Notes: generated from the sequence alone by a model not told the origin. A stretch of DNA of 64,000 bases from Anas platyrhynchos (GCF_047663525.1 NC_092593.1:27802501-27866500); one strand, 5' to 3'; counted from the first letter of the stretch, positions 27,101-44,824 are shown. Numbers and translations are program-made.

Positions 27101-29205
27101 AGTACTGACAAAAGACATGACACTGTCATTTAATAAAATTTGTTATGGCTGGAGACAGGGCTTGCCAATGAGAAAGAGCAATTGGAGCATGAACTGAACC
27201 ACTGAAAAGTCTCACCTTGTTGCTCAAGACTGAATTAATTGGCTGTTACAACAAACAAGCACCCTATATAAGGGTCCTTCAAAGAGCTCCAATGCCACAG
27301 ACTTCCCCACCTGCCCTGCTTCAGATGTACTCACCATCTGCGTGCTGGGCCCTCCTAGGGGCTGCAGCTCATAGAGAGGCTGCCCGTTTTGGTCTATCAG
27401 ATGGAACTCCTCTGCAGAGAGAGGCTGAGGCTGGGGTGGCCGTGCAGGTGCAGCTAATGATGGAGAACTACCCAAAAGACGTACTGTGATAGGCAAGGCT
27501 GCGGGAGAGTTGCTGTGTCCAAATAACGGATCCTTGGAATCCATGCAGGTTAAACGCTTTCACAGAGGAAAAACAGTAAAATGCACGTTAATGCCAAGTA
27601 GCAATTTCTACTTTAAAAAAACAAACAAAAGAACATTTAAAATTGTCATGATGCATTTTTACTCAGTTGGAGCTCTATGTCCTTCTGACCAAGAGGCTAC
27701 TATTTAGCACTGGCAGTTTTGGTTTTCACATTTTCATGCTGAAAATATGAATACATTTCTGCTTTCTAGAACTGACCCTCTACTAAAAGGAGAGAAATTC
27801 CACTGTGCCCAAGAGCTGTGCCCCAAAATTACTTACCACTTTAAAACATCTCAAGACTACCCAGAAACTGAAAGAACATCCACCAACTCAATTTGACTTA
27901 AAAAGAAATCTTAGATATTATTCTACTCAGCCTTTAGATACTTGCATTTAGCTATGGAGACAAAGTTTCTATACACTGACCGCTTTCTTAATTCTTTACC
28001 ACAGAAGAAGCACAAGCAGCAGAAAACGAAATCAAGTCCAAGAATTATACAGTGCAAGACCAAGAATCAGATCTTGCAAGTCTCAAAAAAAAAAACAACG
28101 TAGTCAGAACATATTCTACTCAAGCTTGAGAAATTGAGATCTCACAGCACATTCCATTTGTATTAAATTTAAATGTTTAAACATAAATGTGTCCTGTTGC
28201 AACTCTGTCAACACAAACATTAAACATTTAAAAACAGTAAGAATTAGGTAGCCCTATGTAAGTTTTGTAAGGCTGTCATTTGGCCAGTGCAAGAAGGGCA
28301 ATAGGTTTTCTCTCTGCAACAATTACACATCCAGCTTTGATGCTTCTGTAACAAAAATGTGGAAACTGCAAATCAAAAAAGAGAGGAAAAATGTTTCTAA
28401 ATTCTGTACTGAAGTCAGAACTGGGCCAGAAACCTTATGTAGTTTCAGCTCCTCTGTAAAACACACCAGAAAACAACAAGATTGTATGAAGGCCATGAAC
28501 ACACTACTAACCCACTACCCGAATGATCTCTTAGCCAACGCAATCTGAACAAGAACGTTTTATTCACAGAAGTCTCTGTGGCTAAGATAGGTGGCAACAT
28601 TTAGTAACAGATATACTTAAGATTCCCCTTCACTTGATGTCTATACATATTTTGTGTTGTCCTTGGGTTCCCCTTTTCCACATCTGGTCACTAAGCAGTT
28701 TGACCCAATTTTCAAGTGTTCTGAACCCATCCAAAATTCTTCTAATAAAGAATTTTGTTAACAAAATAAGTATTTCTTCAGCACTGTAACAGGAGTTACT
28801 AAATATAATTACTAAAAGGCTGTCATTACAGGTAACATCTGGATGTTTATCAGTTCAAAACCGAATGGCACAAGAATACAAGTGAAGGAACTTCTGTATT
28901 TTTTAAAAAACACGACAATATATTAGTCTAAAGTGAACAAATACAAATACAAAGGGAACAAAAAAAAATTAGTCTAAAGGGAACAATGTATTAGTGTAAA
29001 GGGAACAAATAACAAAATATGAAAAATCACACTGTAAAATAATTGGAGAGAACGTAAAGAAAGCATCTAAAAAGACAGAATGTTCATATCTCACCTGAAA
29101 AACCTGATCGTTTGTTTCCAACTGTCCTGCACCATTGCAGTTGCCTACAAACAAAACATTAGATCTTTCCATAGCAACATTGTGGTCAACTCCATTTTCT
29201 TCCAT
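6040..29205 (-). CDS. CARF: CARF, calcium-responsive transcription factor (14 coding exons)
   Basis: CARF (ALS2CR8) is a nuclear factor known to bind a calcium response element of the BDNF promoter. Coding exons in transcript order: 29205-29095, 27556-27335, 26256-26136, 24997-24868, 23821-23737, 19230-19041, 16882-16762, 15974-15831, 15380-15147, 14739-14577, 13632-13557, 10385-10255, 8799-8433, 6158-6040. All introns are GT-AG and every phase joins, giving 2,214 nt and 737 residues (human about 725). Residues 224-507 are almost collinear with the human protein; in residues 224-286 I see a single change (F to L) from the recalled human sequence. The N-terminal part is Q/P-rich, as expected for activation regions, and the C-terminus keeps a V-K-x-E-P motif. 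The start ATG has G at -3 and +4 and follows 11 nt of 5'UTR in its exon. It is divergent from WDR12. Identity is very secure; the noncoding 5' exons are not resolved. Confidence 0.95.
8433..8799 (-). CDS. CARF: CARF coding exon 13 (large C-terminal exon)
   Basis: Encodes residues 577-698. [10 protein letters not shown] at the start and [20 protein letters not shown] at the end match human GLQLQPRYTS and [20 protein letters not shown]; the middle is diverged. Acceptor TTTCACAG, donor CTTA|GTAAGT. Bypassing the donor adds a stop within a few codons. Confidence 0.94.
9090..9530. mobile_element. Possible degenerate LTR-like insertion in a CARF intron
   Basis: The composition changes locally. The stretch holds direct repeats: ccagatatcagagactt at 9202-9218 and 9271-9287, and attgacacgaat at 9328-9339 and 9500-9511. 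The words near 9,128-9,150 (aacagcactgggtgcaccgg) resemble avian ERV LTR sequence as I remember it. No clear TG..CA ends or target-site duplication were seen, so this is tentative. It lies between CARF exons 13 and 12. Confidence 0.25.
9545..9579. repeat. Perfect 15-bp inverted repeat (hairpin)
   Basis: Arms tactgcccacccatc (9545-9559) and gatgggtgggcagta (9565-9579) are exactly complementary around a 5-nt loop, cccat. It lies within the CARF intron just beyond the LTR-like stretch. The stem is too short for a typical pre-miRNA. Confidence 0.9.
10255..10385 (-). CDS. CARF: CARF coding exon 12
   Basis: Encodes residues 533-576, Ser-rich, ending [18 protein letters not shown]; human has HLLSSLSSFQPKIFTQLQ. 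Acceptor CTGTAG, donor CTTCAG|GTACAG. Confidence 0.93.
13557..13632 (-). CDS. CARF: CARF coding exon 11
   Basis: Encodes residues 508-532, [20 protein letters not shown] then SPTSA, plus one base. Matches human [20 protein letters not shown]. Acceptor CTTTCAG, donor GCTG|GTAGGA. Confidence 0.94.
13723..13754. repeat. Interrupted poly-T tract
   Basis: A T-rich run broken by single G residues, in the CARF intron between exons 11 and 10. Simple low-complexity sequence. Confidence 0.85.
14577..14739 (-). CDS. CARF: CARF coding exon 10
   Basis: Encodes residues 453-507: [40 protein letters not shown], then [14 protein letters not shown]. One of the most conserved segments. Acceptor GCGACAG, donor GCAACG|GTACGT. 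Confidence 0.97.
15147..15380 (-). CDS. CARF: CARF coding exon 9
   Basis: Encodes residues 375-452: [15 protein letters not shown], a variable Ser/Pro and EEEEE stretch, then [18 protein letters not shown] and VYAVRKQL. The last part is nearly identical to human. Acceptor TTGCCAG, donor CTGAG|GTACAG. Confidence 0.96.
15831..15974 (-). CDS. CARF: CARF coding exon 8 (conserved core)
   Basis: Encodes residues 327-374: [45 protein letters not shown]; all but a few positions match human. The acceptor GGAAG follows an unusually long T-rich tract (A/G-rich on the plus strand near 15,990-16,020). Donor CTCAG|GTGAAC. Confidence 0.96.
16762..16882 (-). CDS. CARF: CARF coding exon 7 (conserved core, Cys motif)
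   Basis: Encodes residues 287-326: [18 protein letters not shown], then LYKATCPA. The Cys residues in MECQY and ATCPA are in the same places as in human. Acceptor TTCCCAG, donor GCAAG|GTAAGA. Confidence 0.96.
19041..19230 (-). CDS. CARF: CARF coding exon 6 (highly conserved core)
   Basis: Encodes residues 224-286: [20 protein letters not shown], then [19 protein letters not shown] and [18 protein letters not shown] see one difference from the recalled human protein (TLHKQQ for TFHKQQ). Acceptor CCATGCAG, donor GCAG|GTAACT. Such near identity between bird and mammal marks the core of the conserved ALS2CR8 domain. Confidence 0.97.
22500..22545. repeat. AT-rich microsatellite
   Basis: Imperfect TA/GATA run within the 4.5-kb CARF intron between exons 6 and 5. 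The rest of that intron (19,231-23,736) shows no coding or RNA gene signal. Confidence 0.8.
23737..23821 (-). CDS. CARF: CARF coding exon 5
   Basis: Encodes residues 195-223, [16 protein letters not shown]...LRNCE, against human MLEEPLLGPLQPLSSN...LRSCE. Acceptor TTTTTCAG, donor GAG|GTGAGC. The intron just upstream (to the right) begins with an AT-rich microsatellite. Confidence 0.94.
23841..23900. repeat. (AAATA)n/(AAAT)n microsatellite
   Basis: About 60 bp of mixed AAAT and AAAAT units, roughly 20 bp from the CARF exon 5 acceptor on the intron side. On the transcribed strand it reads TTTAT repeats, so it forms part of the pyrimidine-rich and AT-rich region before that acceptor. Confidence 0.9.
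24868..24997 (-). CDS. CARF: CARF coding exon 4
   Basis: Encodes residues 152-194. [14 protein letters not shown] and SKKTTT align with human DNTSNYILHPQTSF and PKKSVT. Acceptor TTTGCAAAG, donor ACCAG|GTAGGT; an in-frame stop follows at once if the intron is retained. Confidence 0.92.
26136..26256 (-). CDS. CARF: CARF coding exon 3
   Basis: Encodes residues 112-151 plus one base. [17 protein letters not shown] and [12 protein letters not shown] are close to human MIVASPTENGQVLRVIP and [12 protein letters not shown]. Acceptor CCTTACAG, donor CAGG|GTGAGT. Confidence 0.94.
27335..27556 (-). CDS. CARF: CARF coding exon 2
   Basis: Encodes residues 38-111, phase 0 to 0. Contains [10 protein letters not shown] and [13 protein letters not shown], which match human MDSRDSSFGQ and SAEQFHLVDQNGQ. 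The middle part is proline/alanine-rich and diverged. Acceptor GTGAAAG and donor ATG|GTGAGT. The pyrimidine-rich stretch before the acceptor supports starting at CGT, upstream of the internal ATG. Confidence 0.92.
28921..29010. repeat. Three-copy imperfect minisatellite
   Basis: Variants of attagtctaaagggaaca recur near 28,922, 28,968 and 28,989, with an extra partial acaaagggaaca unit at 28,949. The array lies about 85 bp downstream of CARF coding exon 1 on the minus strand. Confidence 0.75.
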
Positions 29206-29216
29206 TACCAGATGAC
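29095..29216 (-). CDS. CARF: CARF coding exon 1 (start codon exon)
   Basis: Acceptor TTTTCCAG precedes 29216. The first 11 nt are 5'UTR, ATG is at 29205-29203, and the exon encodes residues 1-37 ([10 protein letters not shown]...NDQVFQ), ending CAG|GTGAGA in phase 0. The N-terminus is about 12 residues longer than the human one before the shared VF motif. It is the least conserved coding exon, but the junction into exon 2 restores the human-like VFQ-RLTC-MDS. Confidence 0.85.
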
Positions 29217-30057
29217 CTGGAAAAGTTACAAAAGTTTACTTCAGTACTAGCCTCAATCAAGAGGTTGCTACAGGATTTTTTCTGGTGTTAAAGATCTAAG
29301 TTTTACAGGTTCTAACCCCACTGCAAGCTAAAAACAAAGCCCTCAAGATAAAAAGCCCTTGCTTCTTTACCACTTTATTACACACTGCAGATACATTGCA
29401 GTGTGTTCCTCCAAGAGTATAGTTTAGCACCTTGTACAAGAAAATTTGCTTGACTTGTCATTGTGCACACAGATACAAAACAGACAATACACGTTCTTAT
29501 GCTTTTCATTTAGATACATCCACAAGCACTTATCTATACACATCCAGAGATTCTTAGTACTTACAGATATGCCAGCACTACTTTATGAAAATATTATTCA
29601 TCTATTACCACAGTAAACACTCAGGACTCGCATTACCCAACTCGGTCACAGAGCCATCTTGAAGTAAATTGGATTTGTTTTAAAGGGGTATAAAATAACA
29701 TTTAAATTACAGAAAATTACTATAGTTAGACCACAGCGAGAAGCTTTGGGCACAAAAAGTGCCAGATATTCAAAACAAAGCTTGGCATGAATCATAGGAT
29801 GAAACACAAAAAACAGAGTTCTCAGCACTTTGGAGATTTACCTCCCATCCCAAAGAAAAGTCCTTCAAGGAGCTCAGCTGCCCATTACAAACCTTCAAGC
29901 AAACAGAGAATATGAGACAGTGAATTGCCACAGCCACAGGATAAGGCTTTCACCTAGCCAACACAGCCTTTAAAGCAGTGACCAAACCCAAATATTTATA
30001 AGGAACTAAACAAAAAGACAAATTAACCTGGCCTCTACATTACTAAGCTATATACAT

Positions 30058-30115
30058 GTGTGTGTGTATATATATATATTTATTTATTATTTTATTATTA
30101 TTTTTTTTAATATAT
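30058..30115. repeat. (TG)n(TA)n and ATT-rich microsatellite
   Basis: A short TG run passes into TA repeats and then a TTTA/TTAT-rich tract, in the CARF upstream intron. Confidence 0.85.
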
Positions 30116-31227
30116 ATTCCAATATGCACAAAATACGCCAAAGTGAATAGAACAAAACTTAATTCCTGCAATTTGTATTGGAGGAGGGAGTAAGGTCCTT
30201 TGGAAATAAATACTCTTCCGTATTTATTTTAGAGACAGGCAGCATTATGTTAGAACATGACTCCTACCAGCTTTATGTTCTTCATCACACAGCAAATTCC
30301 TTCAGATGGACCATCTCAGCTGTGGCATCTAAACCATTTACAGCTTTGGTAAGGAGAATGTAAAAGACTATAAAGCCTTTCAGAAAGAACTGTACAACTG
30401 AAAGCATATATTTATTTTTCTTTGAAAAGATATAAAGGACCATGGGCAAAGCAGAACATCTCCTTAGCTTCTGGAGATGAATAAAGCATTCTACTGATAT
30501 GAACAACATTATGAAGTTAAGCTGCTCATATGCTCATTATAACAAATACTCTAAAGCAGATTTATTTTTCCTTTCAATTTTCAAGTGAAGACACTCCAAG
30601 CTCTAAATTAAGTTAATCATGTTTACCAAGTATTTTGTAGCTTTGGATCTGAGAACAATTATGGGATGTTTCAGTTTAAATATCTGAAGCAGACAATAGA
30701 AAAAAAAAAAATCCACGCCAGACAGAACTAGATTTCATCATCACTCATCCAGTGTCCCCCTATTAAAAGACATAAATATATGAAATATATGTTGTTTTTT
30801 CCAGGGCAGCACTTTCAGCTGTTAGAAATCACCTGAAGATAATCGTTCGACAGACAGCAATGGTGTGTGCTCTGAGCATGCCACAACCCTGCCACAGAGT
30901 GCAGGAATGGCTGTCTCAGCATTGACCTGTGGCCAGAGCAGCCCAATGCTCTGTATCTAACATGCTAGTTAATAACAGCCCAGGGAAAAATGATAGCAGC
31001 AGGGCAAACATAAAATGATATTTTTCCAGCTTCCTGTTATAAGTAGAACAGAAATAGCTTGAGCCTAAAGTTCTATCTTGGTGTTTAAAACACACCCGCA
31101 GTATATTTCTGTTCAGTGACCTTGTATAATCACTCTTTTAACCTAGGCAAGCCACTGGCACATGCATCACCCCAGGAACTTCATGGTTTAACCATCCAGA
31201 TTGCATCAGCCTAAATTCTATTCAACC

Positions 31228-31229
<2 letters not shown>

Positions 31230-31263
<34 letters not shown>

Positions 31264-31268
31264 TTTTT
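31230..31268. repeat. A30-G-T8 low-complexity tract
   Basis: Thirty consecutive A (31,230-31,259), one G, then eight T. It could be a retroposon tail or simple slippage; no recognisable element body was found on either side. Confidence 0.85.
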
Positions 31269-31560
31269 GTCCTAAAGAAATATACTGTTACATAGATGCT
31301 TAGAAGCATGTACATAACTAATAAATGGCATAGTTAAATATTGCCAACAAATTCTCCAAATAAGACAACTAAATCCTGTTCATAGATATATGCATGGATA
31401 TTCGTCATGAAAAAGTGAATAATACGCAAGTATCCCTCCTTTTCATAAATGTTTTACATTTGAAATTTTTGTGGTGCATATGTAACACCATGGCTTGCTA
31501 CATTTAGCAAGAAGTTGAGGGAGAAAGGTGGGAGTTTAACTTAGTGTAAAAACTGAATCA

Positions 31561-31845
31561 ACAGCTGTATCCCCCACGCACAGCTCGAGCGCTGGCAGCT
31601 CTTTGCCTCAGCTTCAGCCTCAGCACAGCACCAGGAGAGCCACCTACGTGCTGCTCTCTGCCAAGCCCGCTGCTCCATGGCTGCTTCCCACTCAAGGGTC
31701 AGCACCCTAACACTGCAGCACCGCTTCTGTCACCCTGCCTCCCCATTGAGAAGCACCCTGCTCAAAATAAAGCAGTATCTGCAACTGCTGCTGCCCTCAG
31801 TTTGACTCCACAGAGAGCTGGCAGCCACAGAAACTGCTAGCACAG
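31561..31845 (+). other. GC-richer patch with a consensus splice donor
   Basis: A patch of about 285 bp, clearly richer in GC than its surroundings, ends in CACAG|GTAAGTAC, a near-perfect 5' splice site on the plus strand. It also contains AATAAA near 31,766. It could be an alternative noncoding 5' exon of WDR12 or an lncRNA, or part of an old LTR. No ORF supports it as coding. Confidence 0.25.
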
Positions 31846-33169
31846 GTAAGTACTGCAACCATCACTAGTATTTTAAGAAGTCTTAGTGACGGGATCTTCA
31901 AGAGAGCAATCATCAGGCACTGCAACATAGCTTACTATACTACCATCAGCAGTTCAGTTCCAAAGACAAACAAGATCACTCAGCAAAAGGCAGGCAGGCA
32001 GACCTCATGCTGAGGCAACACCTACAAACCAACTACAACTACACCAGTTCTAGACTAATGTAACTCTCAGGTCTCACATGACTGTGTGCTTCTGCCTTCC
32101 CTCAGTTATGAGGGCTCTTTCTGAGGGCTATGTGCAGGCAGACCCAAAGAGAAGTACTGTCTTCCAAAATCCCAGATCAAGTTATTTTAACGCTGAGGGA
32201 ATTCTACAAGATTTTAGTCTCTCTTCTCTTAGAAGAAAACTGAACTTGAAGAAAACATGTGAGCCCATTTTGATTATAGGCCCATTCCCTTACATTTACA
32301 GACAGGAGTCTTCAGTGCTCACCCATGTTAAAAGAAGAAAAAATATAAACCAAAGCTCGACTAAGTTCATGTTTTCAGCACTGCTGATAGCAACGTGCCT
32401 CATCTCGGCCTCAGTTTACACTTCATGACGGTAAACACACTTGGAAGCCTTGCTAACAATTCTTTCTCAGTTTTCCCTATAATAATTAAGAGGTTTAATA
32501 AAAAGATTTAAAATAATTGCAAAGCTTAACACAACACTCCCTCTGAAAAAGCTGCCTCTGGTGAGACCGCTCTAACAAGCAAACCATTATAAAGGGCATG
32601 AATTACAGTGAAACGTAACGGGGACGAAACTGGAGCAGAGCACTGTCCTCAAGCAGGCAGATGAACTAGCTTAACATTAGCTCTTGCCGGGCTCGAGACT
32701 CAGCTCGCGTCCGCGGTACAGCAGCAGGCGGGTACTGCACGGGGCACACGGAAGGTTTGGGAAGCGCCCGGGTGCTCGGCAGGGCTCAGGGGGACCCCTC
32801 AGGGAACCGCGGGGCAGCTCCGGGGGGCGCGGGGCACTGGGGCTGGGCCCCGCCCGCTGCCGGGGACGCCGCGGAGGGACGGGAGAACTCAGGGCAGAGG
32901 CGAGCCGCAGGTGCCGGCGCCCCCCACCCCGGGGTGCTCGGCTCCCCTCCGCTCGGGGCAGGACCTTCCCCACCGCCGCGGGGCAGGGCCGGCCGCTGCC
33001 TCTCGGCGAGGGGGCGGCGCCCCGTTAGCCCGGCCGCCGCCAGGCTGCCTCCGCCGACCCCCTGCCACCCCTCGCCGCGGGGCGCCGCGCCCCCGCCCCG
33101 CCGCTCTCTCTCCCCCAGCCCGGGGGCGAGGGGAGCCCGGCCCCGACCCCCGGAGCGAGCCCGCCCCAC

Positions 33170-33230
33170 CTCGCCTCAGCTCCCGCCGGCGCCGCCATGG
33201 AGGCCGCCCCTCGGCGCACGCGCGGCGCCC
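33170..33230 (-). other. CARF: Possible CARF noncoding first exon
   Basis: On the minus strand, GCGAG|GTGGGG gives a plausible donor with the exon ending at 33,170. An exon here would start inside the CpG island and overlap the WDR12 5' region, as the human genes are known to overlap slightly. The right limit is a guess. Confidence 0.25.
33214..33223. promoter_or_regulatory. NRF1 binding site core
   Basis: GCGCACGCGC is an exact match to the palindromic NRF1 core GCGCAYGCGC, 140 nt upstream of the WDR12 ATG. NRF1 sites are common in TATA-less bidirectional promoters of growth-related genes. Confidence 0.65.
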
Positions 33231-33322
33231 AGAGGCCGGCAGGGGGCGCGCCGGCAGCAGGGAGGCGGCGCGCGGCCTGGCGGGGGCTGCGGCCGCGTGG
33301 GGCAGGGGCAGGCCGGGCGCTG

Positions 33323-33361
33323 CAGCACCGCCACCAGCAGCAGCAGCACCGCCACCAGCAG
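33323..33361 (+). repeat. Tandem 18-nt duplication abutting the WDR12 start codon
   Basis: The 18-mer cagcaccgccaccagcag occurs at 33,323-33,340 and again, identically, at 33,344-33,361 (period 21), ending two bases before the ATG. It is likely to lie in the 5'UTR and could vary in copy number. Confidence 0.9.
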
Positions 33362-33362
33362 C

Positions 33363-40986
<7,624 letters not shown>

Positions 40987-41345
40987 AGGACAACTGTCAG
41001 AAGATTTTTTTAAAAAACATTTTGCAGCAGTCACTCCGTTAACACCTGAAGGAGGTTTTTGTTGCTCAGAGAGCAGTTGTTCCTACTTTTTGTCTTATTA
41101 ACCTGTATCTGTAACAACAGAATGACAACCAGCAGCTTCAACCATGATTACTGTGAAACAAAGCAAAGGCTGTTTCCTCCCTTGTCAATTGCTTTCAATT
41201 TAAGATCTTTTAAATGGCTATTTGTATAGACCTGTTAATAACAGTAAACTATTCGTGACACTTAAAGAAAAATTACTCACTGGACTAAATTATTTTTGAG
41301 TTTATCTTTCCCTTTAAAAAAAATAAACTTTTATCTATAGTTCAT
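40987..41345 (+). other. WDR12: WDR12 3'UTR
   Basis: AT-rich sequence from the stop codon to just past the AATAAA hexamer. The exact cleavage site is inferred. Confidence 0.7.
41322..41327 (+). terminator. WDR12: WDR12 poly(A) signal
   Basis: AATAAA 336 nt after the WDR12 stop codon, followed within 30 nt by a T/GT-rich stretch (ttcattgttttagtg). This is a standard arrangement. Confidence 0.75.
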
Positions 41346-44300
41346 TGTTTTAGTGCCTCACTTGATGTAAAAATCAGACTTCAACTCTAATCTAAGTACG
41401 GTGGTTGGCAGTTTTTAAGATTAGGTCCTTTACTGACAAATGCAGTCTGCTTTTTAGGATAACACTTAGTATATTTGCAGTGCAAATGTAGATGGTGAAA
41501 CAAAATCTGAACTGGCATTATTACTAGATTATTGTAAAACAGTACTTACAACACAGTCAAGTCACAACTTAGATTTCACTCCAGTAATTAACTGAAATTA
41601 TCAAAAATATCAAAACAAACTGAATAAAGTCAGCTATCTGTTTATAACACAACTTGTATCTAAATCATTCTATCAGTATGGTTTAAAATCTGCATCTGTA
41701 GAATACTCACACTGAAGTTGTATTTTTAACATCCAAAATCTATACCAGAATGGCAGAGCTGCTTTTTAAACTCTCTGCAGGGACTGAACTCTCCTTCTGT
41801 CTTATATATAGTATTTCTAGGATAATAGGACAAATGCAATTAATACTTACGAGAAATAAGTGTTTCAAAACATTTAAGCAGTGAACTGTTTTTAAAAAAA
41901 AAAATGTATAATTTGGTATTCCATTTTAAGTGCTTCTTTCACGTTAAATTTGTGAGAATGCAAAACTTACGCAGACATACATATGCGCACTAATAGAGGG
42001 AGTTGTATGAATAGAACTGTTTGGTGATTTTATTTTTTTTTAATACTTCTTTGTGGAGAACAGCACAGAATGGCCAAAGGCTGCAGTCATTTGCTTACAG
42101 ATAGAGCAACTTGTCTGTTTCAGCATCATCTTGGCATTCTTAAACATCAATCTTTCTCAGTATGTCTAACTGCCTCCAGACTTGTGGGCTTTGCTCCTAC
42201 GCACACATCATTTAATAAGAAGTTGTTTAATCCATAATAAAATATTTCAAAGCATTTATATGAATTTGGCACAGGATCTATTGCCAGACTATGCAACGTA
42301 AGACCAACATGGTTGTACTAGATCTTAGTGAAAATTTCATGACTGTCTGTTCAGAGAAATTAGATCTACTCCGTACTACTCTTCCCTTCTCTCTCAACAT
42401 AAAAATTCTCCATAAAACTATTTTTTAACTAATTGGCCCTGATATATTAAAAATGTCATTATTTCATGTGGGAAAAATCAACAACAAATTTCTGTGAAAA
42501 GTAATTAATGGAAAAATCTTACAATTAAGCAAGTCACTTTATTATTTAATCATCAACTGAATAAAAATAAAATTCTCCTCTGCTAAACTGAAGAACAGTT
42601 CAATTTTCATCTTTTTGCAAATAAGATCACTTATCATCATTTTTTGTTCAGAACTGAGCTGTAAGTCAGTTTATTTTTGAAGAAAGCCTAAGTAGAAGAC
42701 CTAAAAAGTCAATTAAGATTAAACTAATTTTACATGTATAATGTAAAATTAAGTTTTGCATATTTTTTTTAACTATTCTCCTCACAGCTTAAACACTTCA
42801 GTTACCAAACTGAAGTCTGACACCATTTTTATGAGGTTGTCTTTTTTTTTTTTTTTTTTAAAGAATCCTCGTGGCCAATGCACAAAAGGCTGCTGAATTA
42901 TGCAAATAACAAGAAGACTTATTGCAGGTTTTTTTGTTTTAATAATGAATTCATCATTCTTTATCTGCAACTTATATTTTTATTATTGCATAGTATACCA
43001 CTAAATTTGCCAAATACGTTTTTTAAACTTCCAGAGAAAGTTAAGAATACTGTGCCACTGGACTTCCTGATAAACAGTAAAAAGTCACTTTACAAGCACA
43101 TCAGTTAAGTTTCTACAAGCATCTTGTTTGGAGATTATTCTAGTGTTCAGGCATTTAAAATAGAAGAGCTTTTCTCAACACAAATCACTTACCAGCTTTT
43201 CAAATAACTTTCCTAACCCACTGCCACATTTGATAGCATACCTACACTGGAAACACTATCAGTTTGTTTGACACAGCCCGTAGCTCACACAGTTATAGTT
43301 TGCGTTTTGTTTTTTTAAAAAGGGCTTCTTGCTGCTAGTGGTAGCAAGGTTTTTCCTTAATGAAAATATCTCTATATGATCCTAAATGAGTTTTGTGTAA
43401 GCTGATAAATTTTCAGTATAAACTCCACATGCTTCCCAAGATTTTCCCAAGATTTCAGCATACGTATGTTAAAAGAGATTAAAATTACTTCTACAATTTA
43501 AACAAATATTTCAGAAAGCTTGGAAGGAAAAATATTTGTGGAAAAAGGAATATACTTCTAATGGAAACTACATATTCACGTTTAGTAGAATTAGTTATTG
43601 TTTACCTGTAAGTTTTTACTAAGCATACTTTGAGAATGCATACTTGTGGCCAAGCTGGACAACTCGTCGCCTCAGGTGAGAGAAGTCACACAGATGCAAA
43701 GAGCTGCACAAACTGTTAGAAAGAAACAGGTTACAGTAGCTTATGTTACAATTCATACACCAAAAAAAATAAAAGTCGAACCAAGTTCAAATCACCAAGT
43801 ATATTTCACGGAAGCATTTGTCACAGAACTCAAATTCTGCGGGGGCAAAAAAGGGGGCAAAAATTTGCATTCAAATTAACTGTTGCGGTGACCAATTAAA
43901 ATTGTCCTAGAAATTGTATGAACACCAGAATAAGAGGCTTTTCAGCTGCCAGTGAGAAGCTGGATGAATCTGATTTAGAAAAGACAGCTGCTCAGTCTGC
44001 ATGAGTCTACCAACCATCCAAATCAGGCCGTTTGCTGTATGGAATGCTGAAAGCATAACTCAAACGATAAAAATGTAAATTTCTGCATTGGTTTGAATAT
44101 TCATATTCAGAACTTCCAAATGTCAACTTCGCATATCTTTGAAATTTATTTCATTGGGCAACTAATAGCCCACGACCAATTTATATTGCATTGCCACAGA
44201 GGATCTTCTTATAAGTTTAAGTGACTATAAAACCAAACAAACATTGAAATAAGCACTCTGGGATTACTGCTGAGATTTTCAGCATATAATTTAAGCAAAG

Positions 44301-44648
44301 AAATTTCTTAGAATGTTTGAAACGATCCCTGAATGTGAACTAGCAGTCACAGAAAGCTTTATGGAGAAAAATCATATGCCAATTTTTGTTATAGCAGAAT
44401 GTTCCAATAATTAAAATTTCTTATTCAAAAATTCTCCCCTTATCATGCTATTATCTATGGCTCATAAATTTAGACTAGAGAAGTTCTGACATTTAGTCAG
44501 ATGCTGTAAACTACACATGACAGGCAGTTGAGATCACTTAGAAGAGCATCTGGGAAATGCTCACTGACTTAATCATTCCCCTTTAACTGTATCATCTAAT
44601 TATCTATTGCAGTTGTTGAAAAACATTGCAGTTCATTATTTGTACACA
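41346..44648. other. Stretch between WDR12 and the ICA1L remnant
   Basis: AT-rich, with no recognised exon. In mammals the ICA1L promoter and 5' exons lie here. I see no CpG island, which agrees with loss of promoter function. A poly-T run sits at 42,842-42,859. Confidence 0.5.
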
Positions 44649-44824
44649 CACCTCGTGGATTTCCATATACAAGACAGGTCAGCAAAATGCAGCAGAAGTA
44701 TTGGAAATTGAAGTAAACTCACCAAAGAATGGAGATGAATATGTGGTGGCATCTGATGCAAAGCTGGATGTCAAATTAGATTCATTTGTGCACAGCATGA
44801 GGTTTTGTAATTTCCTGTCAGCAG
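44649..44824 (+). pseudogene. ICA1L: ICA1L remnant, N-terminal coding exon
   Basis: Pieces across frames match the family N-terminus: HLVDFHIQD (family DLQDRYAQD), VSKMQQKYWK (VNKMQQKYWE), then after a deletion of about 13 nt NGDEYVVASDAKLDVKLDSF (KEDEHVVASDADLDAKLELF) and HSMR-FCNFLSA. The Gln codon of the TKQ motif is now TAA (44,713-44,715). A further small deletion precedes VSKM. The donor CAG|GTGAAT survives. Confidence 0.88.

Larger units (their letters stand above)
29217..32689. other. Upstream CARF intron region
   Basis: No coding sequence recognised. Contents are an AT microsatellite (30,058-30,115), a 30-nt poly-A run (31,230-31,259) followed by G and eight T, and a GC-richer patch at 31,561-31,850. 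CARF noncoding 5' exons probably lie in or beyond this stretch but cannot be placed with confidence. Confidence 0.5.
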
